From Hygrophila difformis (lineage: Eukaryota > Streptophyta > Magnoliopsida > Lamiales > Acanthaceae), in the NCBI GenBank assembly GCA_030278955.1, contig JAOANR010000001.1, positions 42,310,890 through 42,374,889 on the forward strand: a stretch of 64,000 nt of DNA, read 5' to 3'. This document shows positions 1 to 9,471 of the stretch, piece by piece. The translations under genes and the position numbers were made by a program. Every line of letters begins with the position of its first letter. Positions within the stretch are counted from its first letter, which is position 1. The notes under the pieces were generated by a model. That model did not search any database. It was given only the letters and a program-made list of their open reading frames with translations, and had not been told where the DNA came from.

Positions 1-616
1 CGTAGGGTTTTGTAAAGATGTTCGGGGTTCCCAAGGGGGTTTATTTATAGACAACTAAGACCTAGGGCGTCCAAGATCTGACCCTAAAAAAGTCTAGAGT
101 CGAAGATGTTCAACCGAAAGTCGAAAAATCCGCGTTCGGGCGAGAAAATCGCAGAACGGCCGCAACTGCCAAGTGGCGCGCTCTTGGCGCGGTAAACCCC
201 TAAAGACCGCGCGGCGACCGCGCCGTCCTGGCCTGGACTTCGGTCTGGGCCGGGTCGTGCGATCCGTCGGGCGTTTCCTCCTCTCTTTCGGACTTCTATC
301 CCTCTACGCTCCCGGATCCGGATTTCCAGGGTTTCTTCGGGCTCCGATTTCCTATCTTAATTTTATTCGGATCTAACTTTATATTTGGACTCGAGTTATT
401 GAGTCTATCGGTGTCGGGTCCCCGTGTAACCATTTATTCGATTAAATTGTCTTCGGCTTCCCGGTTTCTCGGAATTTTGTTTCCTTTTTAATTTAAATTC
501 CATTTCTCATCTTCTATGATTCTTTATCCATTTATCATGTTTATTATATTTATTTATTTATTTTATTTATTTATTTTATTTATTTATTTTATATTGCAAA
601 ATTCTCGGGTATTACA
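1..616 (-). repeat. 3' LTR, partial (gag-only element)
   Basis: It matches 17564-18177 almost base for base. In minus orientation it begins TGTAATACCC at 616 and runs out of the window. A minus-strand TATAAATA sits at 42-49, matching the one at 17605-17612. The short ORF at 173-376 occurs in both LTR copies and is not a gene. Confidence 0.92.
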
Positions 617-631
617 GTCTACCCTCCTTAA
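617..631 (-). other. Polypurine tract of the gag-only element
   Basis: On the minus strand, AAGGAGGGTAGAC lies directly against the TGTAATACCC start of the 3' LTR. This is the expected plus-strand primer position and fixes the LTR boundary at 616. Confidence 0.85.
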
Positions 632-902
632 GAATCAACTTCGTCCTCGAAGTTGTGTTTTGGCTTTTCTCGTGCTAAAGTCTTTTGTTTGTTTTATTAT
701 TTTGTGACTGAACTTAGAATTAAAACTTCTAAGCTGCCTACGTACCCTGTGAAGGGATCAAGCCATAACGTAGTTCAAAACAATTTGAATTTGCTTATTT
801 ATGATTTGGGATACATGATATCGAGTCAAACTCCAAAAGTAAATTGTTACGGGGTATCACATCCCCTCCCCCTTAGGACTTCAGTTATGTCCCCATAACT
901 GC

Positions 903-2020
903 CTATTCATTATTCTCAAGAGGGTTCGGGTTTTGGTCTTGTTCCTCGTCACTCTCCCCTTGCTGAAGGTTCACCAAATCTACTCTCTTTTCGATCGCCT
1001 CCTCTGGCGTTCGACATCCACTAGCCTTGTGACCAAGCTTGCCGCACCTACGGCAGGTTCCAGGCTTCGGGCATTGGCGCACCAGATGTGCATGGTTGCA
1101 TCGTGGGCAACGTGGTATAATCGCACCACGGTTGTCGTCTCCCCCATTGTTGAGACCTTTATTTCCTTTCCTTCGGGATCCATTGTCTTTCCTAGAGTTG
1201 TTGTTGTTGTCTTTCCGATCCTTCTTCTCAAGTCCTTGCGAGTCCTTGCTCGACTCACCATGTTCCTTACGCTTCAATTGCTGGATTCGAGCAATTGATA
1301 CGGCGCGATCATATATCGTCTGCACGTTCGTGAATTGTCCTACTGCAAGTATCTCCCGGATACTAAGGTTCAGACCCATCTCGAATTTTTGAGCCTTGTC
1401 AGAGTCGGTTGGTACTATCCTCGCAGCGAATCGTACTAGCTCCTTGAACTTGCTGTAGTACTCTTGCACTGTTTGCGCACCTTGCTTTAGGTTGATGAAT
1501 TCCTCGTACTTCGCAGTCTTGGTGCTCAGTGGGTAGAATCTTTCCCTCAAAGCTTCCTTAAGTTCTTCCCAAGTGTAGGCTTCTTCGTCTTCCACTGAAT
1601 TCGCTTGGAAATTTTGCCACCACTCATCGGCTTCGCCTCCTAGGTAGTAGGTCACTACGTGTATCTTCTCCTCATCAGGGCACTTGATAGCATTCAAGAG
1701 CTTATGAAAGGTACGGATCCAACCTTCCAACTTGGCCGGATCCTCTTGGCCGTCATAATGGGGTGGGTTGTAGGGGTTCACTAATGCCAAGTAGTTGACT
1801 CGGGCTACTGGCGGGGTACTGTTTGTGTCCTATGCACCTCGGCATTTCCCAATGCTACAAGGAGTTCCTCTACAGATTTTAAACGTGCTTCCATATTATT
1901 GGGCGCTTGAGGCACTTGCTCTCCTAGGTTCTGAGGACTTCCACTGTTGTTGGGCGTGTTGGAAAGGTTAGCATCAGTGCCGTTTGGACTCACCTTCCTT
2001 GGTTTCCTCCTAGGCGCCAT
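903..2020 (-). pseudogene. gag: gag of the gag-only element, in two overlapping frames
   Basis: The N-terminal 71 codons (start at 2020, MAPRRKPRK) end at a TAG at 1805-1807. The remaining about 300 codons lie in the frame one base back, which is open from 1829 to the stop at 903. The frames overlap over 1805-1829. The second part holds a retrotransposon gag core (GWIRTF, WWQNF, ERFYPL, KFKELVRFA) and two zinc-knuckle-like motifs near its C terminus: CPRCNHAHLVRQC (CX2CX3HX4C) and CRRCGKLGHKASGC (CX2CX4HX4C). The product would be a capsid/nucleocapsid protein. A single indel in one ancestral ORF is the simplest reading. A programmed -1 shift is possible, but I see no clear slippery heptamer. 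Confidence 0.8.
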
Positions 2021-2702
2021 TTTCTGTTACACGTGTATAGATTAGCTTATCTTGGTTTAGGTAGATCGCTCGAATGAGACGTTTCGTAAATTTCTAATCT
2101 CAAATTTTCGGGTCTGTTGTTTGGAAATCCAAACAAGATTTTTGGAATAAAGAGTGTTTTAATAAAACTTGATTTTCTCATTGTTCCCCATGAGGAAGTT
2201 TTCTAATTTGTACAAGGGTAGGAATGGCTAAGGCCGGGATTTGTTATGCTTAGGCGTGCGCTTAGATGAACGCGATCTAGAACTAAGGCAACATCAGTCT
2301 CTAGTGAGCGTTTCTAATTCGATGTCGAGTTTCTATGTTATCCGGTGCAAGCACCTAGGTTAAACTTCGCCAAGATTCTAGGTTATAATTCGCCAAGATG
2401 CTAAGTTAAAGTTCGCCAAGATTCTAAGTTCTCTAAACAAAGAAAATGCAATATGCACATGCATTGATGATTTCCCCCCAAAAATAATTTATGCACTATA
2501 TATATATATTTTTTTCCCATGGGTTTAAAATAAAAATTTCTCCATGGAAATAATACTTTAAAATTTAAAATAATAGTCAAAATACTAATAATAGTTTAAA
2601 AATAATAATGGTTTAAAAATAATAGTTTAAAAATAATAATGGTTTAAAAATAATACTTTAAAAATAATAATGGTTTAAAAATAATACTTTAAAAATAGCC
2701 GG
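2021..2702 (-). other. Leader of the gag-only element, AT-rich with short tandem repeats
   Basis: Untranslated region between the primer-binding sites and gag. No ORF is supported. The part at about 2540-2700 is made of imperfect repeats of a 15-20 bp unit built on ATAATGGTTTAAAAATAAT. The part at 2355-2440 repeats the phrase TTCGCCAAGAT(T/G)CTA(G/A)GTT three times. Confidence 0.6.
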
Positions 2703-2905
2703 GCTCTGATACCAACTTGGTATCAGATATTTTCTTTAAAATAAAAAGCTTTAAAATAGTCTGGGCTCTGATACCAACTTGGTATCAGATATTTTCTTTA
2801 AAATAAAAAGCTTTAAAATAGTCTGAGCTCTGATACCAACTTGGTATCAGATATTTTCTTTAAAATAAAAAGCTTTAAAATAGTCTGGGCTCTGATACCA
2901 ACTTG
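2703..2905 (-). repeat. Four tandem primer-binding sites, 62-bp period
   Basis: The plus-strand word GCTCTGATACCAACTTG starts at 2703, 2765, 2827 and 2889, exactly 62 bp apart. Its complement contains TGGTATCAGAGC, the usual plant PBS complementary to the 3' end of initiator tRNA-Met. Only the last copy abuts the LTR start at 2904. In the first three, CTGATACCAA is followed after one base by its reverse complement, so each is a near-perfect hairpin with the PBS word on both strands. Confidence 0.9.
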
Positions 2906-4329
2906 TAACACCCCGGTTTTTGGTCACCCAGGTCGGGGTGTCACCGCCACACCTCCCTAGCAAGACACGGTTTCTCCGAGCTTGCTAAAGAGATGCAAGG
3001 CTATGGTTTTTCAGAATTTAAAATATTCAAACAGCCCATTCATATATAGTTTAAAAATAATACATCAAAGTTGCAGCGGAAAATAATAATTACATATATG
3101 TATCGCATCGGAATTTAAATATAGGGCCAACATGGCCTAATCACGGGTTAAACAGGCCGTTCATGCAAGATCTAGTTTAATACAAAAATTCAAAATAATA
3201 TATATCATCCCAAACTTCCCATGTATGCATATGACGATGCATAATTCTCAACTCTGCAAGAAAAAGGAAAAGAAAATATGGTTTGGTCAGCACTACGTGC
3301 TGAGTAAGTTAACACATACAAGATTATGAGGTTTCAAAGCCTTTATTTAAATTTAATGAAAACATGTGCATAATTTAAACAATTCATGCAATCGCATAAT
3401 TTAGAAGACATGGATTCATAAGATTATCAATATAGCTTGCAACGTAATTAAATAAGTTGCCACGAATAATAAAAAAAACACAAATTATCAAGGACTTAAT
3501 TGGATTCCCTTCTCGATGTATCGTTTCGATTCTTTTACAGATCACCACCGCTAGGGCTCTTATGTCCGCCAGCCTTACGCCTGGGCTCTTATGTCCACAG
3601 GTATCATGGTCAATACAGATCTTTTAATTAGAGTTAATCCGTCCGCTAGCCATACGATCACTGTTTCGCTAGGGCTCTTACGTCAACCTAGACATACACT
3701 TGGGCTCTTATGTCCCAAGCCGCAGAGAACATTGACAGTATCTAGCTTAGTCATAACCCGCAATATATTTTAATCTTCTCTTTTCGTGTATCGTATTTCA
3801 AAGAATTTCTATCCGTTTCAATCTTAAAGGTTAATTTCATCGTTTCCACAAGATTTCAAGTTTTGACTCGGTCAACCACAGTTTACTCTAAAAATTGTCT
3901 AAGATCAGATTTAATTTCAAAAATTCCGAAATTTCACGACTGACTCCAAAACGTCGTGATCTACAACTTTCGTGTTTTAACATTTTCGATCCGAGATACC
4001 GAAATAGGTCAAAAATGCTAATTTTCACAGAAGTACTGTTCTGTCCGAATTTCATATAACTCAGTTTAAAGATTTCGAATTCTACCATAGCAATTCAACT
4101 CCAAATTTAATGAAATTTTACAGAGGTCATCTTAAGACAATTATCTACAACTTTCATGTTCGGCCAAAGATCTAAATCGGCCTAGAACCATAGTCAAAAA
4201 CGTCAACAAGTTCAAATCTATGTTCGGTCCAGTTTTCAAGATCCGATTTTAAACCAGTTCGGTTTGGGGTGGATTTATTATATCAAATCATCACGAAAAA
4301 TTCTGAAATTTCACGGAGGTATTCATAAC
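2904..4329 (-). repeat. 5' LTR of the gag-only element, distal part
   Basis: The LTR edge is TGTAACACCCC at 2904, mirrored by GGGTATTACA at 18177. This part ends where the Tat element inserted; its last five bases, ATAAC at 4325-4329, are one copy of the target duplication. It contains four copies of a GGGCTCTTATGTCC-like word at 3554, 3583, 3672 and 3702. No gene is present. Confidence 0.87.
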
Positions 4330-4989
4330 TGTTTGGCTCGGGTGTAGCCAAGGACCTTTTTCTCCTCAAGGGAGGCTACCGGAAAAGGATCAAACCGATT
4401 ACGGGTCCGGATTAACAATAATGCGCCCACAATTGACTGAATCTTCTTTGAATTGATCAAAAATAACAAGATACAACGGAGAATCTGCCTGTTGTTAAGA
4501 AACAACGGCGGAATTCACCAAAAACAAGGAACCAAACTACCATCTGCTAAGGAGCAACGGTGGATTTGGAAATGGTAACCGCTACAAACTAGGCTAGATT
4601 CTAAGGAAAGCTGTAAAGGAAAGCTGTAAAGAAAGCAGTAAAGATAACAAGGAATTAAATTTGATAAAAGGAATTTGGGGGTTGGATTGATCTCCCTGAT
4701 TTTGTGTGTGTCGACCCCTATTTATAGCCGGAGCTGGAGTAACCGCTCTCCGGCTAATCCTTCTGAGCCGAATTCTTTCTCTCTTCATTTCGGTTGTTTT
4801 GGTTTCGGCTGTTCCTTCCCATTTCGGCCGAAATCTCTATCAGTCTCGGTTCCCTCCCTTCGGTTTACTATGTACTTTCGGCCTTACTAATCTTGAGCCC
4901 ATCTTCTTTTTGGACTTCCTCTTTCTTCCGGCCCATGCCTTATGGCCCAATAGCTCTCTCGCGACCCATTATTTCATATGGCCCCAACA
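4330..4989 (-). repeat. 3' LTR of the Tat element
   Basis: In plus orientation it runs TGTTTGGCTC...GGCCCCAACA. It matches 16245-16904 except at three positions (catctgc/cagctgc, tttcgg/ttttgg, catatg/cacatg). A minus-strand TATAAATA lies near 4719-4726. Confidence 0.95.
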
Positions 4990-5005
4990 GATGCCCTCCT
5001 TACTT
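4990..5005 (-). other. Polypurine tract of the Tat element
   Basis: On the minus strand AAGTAAGGAGGGCATC abuts the TGTTGGGG start of the 3' LTR. This is the plus-strand priming site. Confidence 0.8.
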
Positions 5006-5199
5006 GGGCGAATTTCTTTCATGCGAAGGAGCCCAAGTAACTCCTCTCTCTCTCTTCCTCTTCGTGCGCTAACTCCTCCTTAATATCCGGCCACGTCCTT
5101 CTGTGCCTTTTCATTTGCCTTTACTTTCGTTTTTAAAGCCATTTTCCCCCTTTTCTGTTTCCTCATTCTCCCTTCGTCTTCTTGCTTCTTTTCCCATCG

Positions 5200-8100
5200 A
5201 TGGCGCAACCGACTCTTTCCCCTTCCTCTCAAAAGATCAAAGATGCTGAAGATTCCTTAGTTGAGACTTCTTCGCTTCGTCTCATTGATGACGGCCTCGT
5301 TACTCTTGGGCCTCTTGCGACTTCGACTGAGGCCGCGATTTCTGCTTCTGTTCTTTTTGGGGAATCAAAGACGATCCCCTTGTTTTCGGACTATTTCTCT
5401 GTCAAGCTTTTCGGCCCTCAATACTTGGCCGCTGGTGACTCAGGAACATGTTGCTTGGTACGAAAGGGCCCTTCCTCATTGTGGATTAGGTTGGGTTAAC
5501 TCTGGCATTGTTCACCTGATTAAGCTGAGCACACAACCCTTTCCTACTACTTACAACTACATTCAGGCCCTTCTTTGCTTCTGGAACTCATCCATTAATT
5601 GCTTCTGTTTCCCATGGGGCATGATGACTCCAACTATTGAGGATGTTAAGCTTCTTCTGGACTTACCCTCTCTTGGGAAGCCCGTCTTAGGTGTTACTGA
5701 TTCCGACAAGCCTAAAACGAAGAACACCGGCTATGCTTCCGGGCTCACCTTTTCTTCATGGATTAATAAGTATCGTGGGGATAAGCCCGAATTTTCTAAG
5801 GACGAATCTGTGGCTTTTATGATGCACTTCCTCAGCCGATTCTTCTGGTGCGCTCCTGCCAAGAATGTTGTTCTTGAGACCTACCCTCTGGCCAAGGCCC
5901 TTATGAAAAAGACTCATTTGCCTCTCGCCGACTATTTCTTGGCGCATCTGTATTCTGGCATGTCTTCTCTGGTTCATGGATGGGCTGATGGCCACTCTAG
6001 CCGATCTCATGGCCCTCTTTGGTTCCTTCACCTCTGGCTGGTATGGCATTTCAGGGATATGTCCCATTTTGAACCCCAACCTTTCGAAACTACCCATCCT
6101 TCTGCTAACGATCTTCTCGGGGTTCGGTTTCATGAAATGCGCACTGAACAATGGATTTACTACTTCATGAACCGATCCCCACTTGGTCCTTCTTCCTGCC
6201 ACCTCTATTCTGGTACTCCGGATAGTTGGGTTTCGGCTATCAACACTCCCCCTTTCGGTAGACCCCTTCCGAAGGCGTTTGCTCAAGTCTGGAATGCTTG
6301 TATCATTCCTCGTCATATTTTCAACTGCTCGTTGTTTGTTCCCCCTGACCATTCTATCCTTTCTGAGGTTTACAATCCTCATTTAGTCAGCCGTCAATTC
6401 GGCTTTGTTCAGGATGTGGTCATTCCTCTCTATGGAGACCCGAGTCGATACAACAAATCCTTCAAAGGATTCGGCTCTGGGAACAGTCGAAATCTCTGTC
6501 GTACTTGGGCTCTCCGGATTTGCAACTTTGAAGTTCGTTCTTTTGACGTCCGCCCTGGTCTTTCAACCGAGCGTTTCGATACCTGGTGGGAAAAAGCTCT
6601 TTCTTATGCTAATTTTGGCACTAACTTGCAGAGCCTCCTTGTTTCTCGCGGCTTTCCAGGTATTATGATGTTTTCGGTTGTTGGTTCAGCCCCTGATTAC
6701 TCCTGCTCTTCTCAAGAGGATGACCCTCTACTTCCTTTACTTAGTAAGTCTTTCGGCTTTCCTCTTATTGTGTATCGTATATCTTTCTCAGATTTTTCCT
6801 TTTTTTTTTCTCGCTTTGCAGGGGCTGCTTTGGATGATGTCTCGTCTCTTCCCTCTCATCCGCGTATTTCGTCTGCTCCCGCTACTTCCGGAAAACGAAA
6901 ACGTGCTACTTCTGGTTCAGGGAAGTCGAAAAAAGAACCTGCAACTAAGACGCTGCGACGTTCGGCTCGTTCGCCTCTTCCCAGTTCGGCCTTGTCTGCT
7001 GATCAGGTCTCTTGCCGCTCTTTTCTTCTATATTTTTTTTCTTCCTTGCTCACCATCTTCCCTTTAACATTTATTTCTTTTTTTTTTTTCTTTTTTCTAG
7101 GCTCCTCGAGTTACCGTTTCTTCCGGCCCTTCCGAGTCACCTAATCCCTCATCTACGGCCCTTGATCCTATTGATGAGGACCCGGCCATTACTTCAAGTA
7201 CAACTCCCGTTTCTTCGGCCGATATGGGGCTAGGATTGACTTCTCGAACACCCGAGGGTGGCAACACTGGTTCGGCTGTTCCCATTTCGACTACTTCTCT
7301 AGCAGTAGCCCTTCCCTCTTCTTCTATTGCCTCTATTCCTGACCCCTCTCCTGTTCACACTCGGCTGGGAGAATTAGCCGTTGGCAATGTTAATCCTCCT
7401 TCACCTTTCCCGGATAAGGATATTCTGGATAATTTCTTTTCCCTTTCATTTGTTTCTTCTTCATCGGAATTTCCTCGTTCTTTTAAAGCCTGCTTGGATA
7501 AGCTTGAATGCTTGATTTCTGAACAATCCGACGCCTTTTCCGTCCAAACCAAGCCTATCCTTTTGCTTATCTCTTATATCAGGCAGACTTTTCCTCAAGA
7601 TCTTCTGGTCTCCGGTTTGTCAAACGTCGTTGATGCAATGTTCACCTGTCTCTTACGAATAGACATGGAGCTTCCTAGCCTCTTGGCCTTTCGCAGAACA
7701 CTCGAAGATGAGCATGCTTCTCTTACCCTTCACAGGGCGGAATTTGACAAGCATGCTTCTGACTATCATTCTTATATGAGTCAATTGTCGGCCAATGATG
7801 GCCTCAGATCCAATTATTTGAATCGTCTCTCCGCCATTGACTCCGAAATCAGCCGACTTCAACATGAGGCACAAGGCGTGAAGAATGCCTTAGCCGAAGT
7901 TGACCAAGAATCGGCTCACTTGCAAGGACTTATAAAGCAGCTCCACAAATCTGCTCAGGCTCCGAGGGATAAACTTGCTAGTCTCAAAGAGAAAACAGAC
8001 TACCTTGCTTTGAGGTTATCGTTCAGTGACAATGTCCTTAGCGTTTTTCGTGGCTTGTGGTCAGACACTCAGAAGGCGCTTAATCAGATTCGCTCTGTCG

Positions 8101-8471
8101 CGGTTCAACTTCCTTCGGTGCCAACTACTTCGATGGTTTCTGATAACCTTTTCGTCAATCCTCCTTCAGGGGATAATCCGAAGAATTCTGGTAATATTTA
8201 ATTTGTTCTTTTGGTCCTGACGATATACGATGATTATGTCTTCCTTTTCTTTTAATTTCTCTTCTTAGATGCTCCGTGTGATCCTTTCGAAGACACTACC
8301 GACAAGCTTTTCTCATCCCAACCCGATGATCCTCTGGTTTCGGCCGAAGCTGAAGCTCGATCGTATCAGGAGTTTCAATCAGTATTGGATCCAACTTCTG
8401 CTCGTAATTCGGCCGCTCCCCTTACCAGTGATTTCGGCGAAGACATTGCTTATGATTTGAGTGGAGATTGA
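5200..8471 (+). CDS. Antisense four-exon gene: plant mobile domain protein inside the Tat element
   Basis: Transcribed opposite to gag-pol. Seen: exon 1 5200-6743, exon 2 6822-7006, exon 3 7101-8190, exon 4 8269-8471. Introns are 78, 94 and 78 nt with GT...AG ends (GTAAGT...TTTGCAG; GTCTCT...TTCTAG; GTAATA...CTTAG), T-rich, and phases that join (1, 0, 1). The product is about 1,000 residues. Exon 1 has the plant mobile domain signature (IKLSTQPFP, CFPWGMMTPTIEDV, LLLDLPSLGKPV). Exon 2 is basic (GKRKRATSGSGKSKKEP), a possible nuclear signal. Exon 3 is Ser/Pro-rich, then helical with likely coiled coil (about 7680-8050). Exon 4 ends LSGD. One oddity: the frame opening at ATG 5200 must shift by one base near 5430-5455 to enter the mobile-domain frame, so this copy may be broken. 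PMD proteins occur as host genes (MAIN/MAIL1) and in transposons. Its role here is unknown; splicing is inferred. Confidence 0.78.
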
Positions 8472-9471
8472 ACTTTGTTGTTGTTGTTTTCTGAATGTAA
8501 TAATATCCCCCTTACTGTACTCTTGGCTTTTATTTCGGCCGATTCACTTTGTATTCTTAATCGGCCCATTATAAAATATTTGTCTTTTTGCAGACTTATT
8601 TCGCCTGTTTCTTCCGTGTTCCCAAGGATATTTTCTGATACAATATTATCTTCTGCAGCTTTATTGGGATTCTTGAAACGTCTCTTCCGTAATCAATGCT
8701 TTTCTCTTTACGTTTCCTTTTTTGCTATAACTGACATCCCTTCATTTCTCTCTATAAATACCAGCTCCTATCCACTTCTTGTTTCATAATCTCGCAAATA
8801 CCAATCATGAACATCTTGATGCTTTTAACTCCTTCTCCTCCCTGGCCTCCTTGGCCCGTTGGCTCTTTGGTTGATCCTTTACTTATAAGCCGAAAGCCCT
8901 CCTTATATGCAACGCGAGTTCAACTAATCCTTTTACCATTATCTTCATATAAATTGGGAACTTTCCACACTTTTCTCAACATGTATTCCGACGGTCATAC
9001 TCGAGCTCTGCTCTTTTTCCTCATATTGTTGTGACCTGTCGTAATCTTACTAATATCGGTCCCAAAGTCTTGGGCGGTCGAATAATAATTGCGCCTTTCT
9101 ATGGGACCGAATTATCTTCTAAGCTCCGAAGGCCATACCCCTCGAACCTCATCCCTATCTTCAATGCTAAGAAGGGGGTATCCTTGCTGGAGCAGATTAA
9201 AATTTTCTTCTTCCTGGTCTGGGAGTTGGCTTTCTTGGCACAGCCATCTCTTCTCTCGCCGGCTGAAGAATTTGGGCTTGGGAATGAATGTTGGCCATCT
9301 ACCACTTCAGATCCCACTGGCCTCCGCTTCTTCCTAGCCGTTTTAGCCCAGGACGTTTCCCTTGTATATTGTAATTTCGGGCTATCGACGCCGCTTTCGG
9401 CCGAAGTAGCACCCTTTTTGTACTTATTCGTTCATGCAATAAAATCTTTACTTTTTCGCATCACTTCGTGT
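8472..9471. other. Spacer between the antisense gene and the pol stop
   Basis: About 1 kb lying downstream of both convergent genes. Several unrelated ORFs of 60-150 codons occur on the plus strand, but none shows a recognisable domain. A plus-strand CTATAAATA at about 8751 precedes an ATG at 8807 (75 codons). I treat this as untranslated 3' sequence. Confidence 0.5.

Noticed and set aside
173..376. 67-codon ORF, repeated at 17734-17937
   Set aside because: Both copies lie in the LTRs of the gag-only element and differ only as the LTRs do; no domain.
2541..2700. Possible CRISPR-like or satellite array
   Set aside because: Units are imperfect AT-rich slippage repeats without distinct spacers, in a eukaryotic element leader.
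4675..5083. Plus-strand ORFs in and beside the Tat LTR, repeated at 16590-16915
   Set aside because: LTR sequence in both places; no protein family resemblance.
5756..6382. 208-codon minus-strand ORF
   Set aside because: Shadow of the mobile-domain exon 1 on the other strand; its sequence shows no domain.
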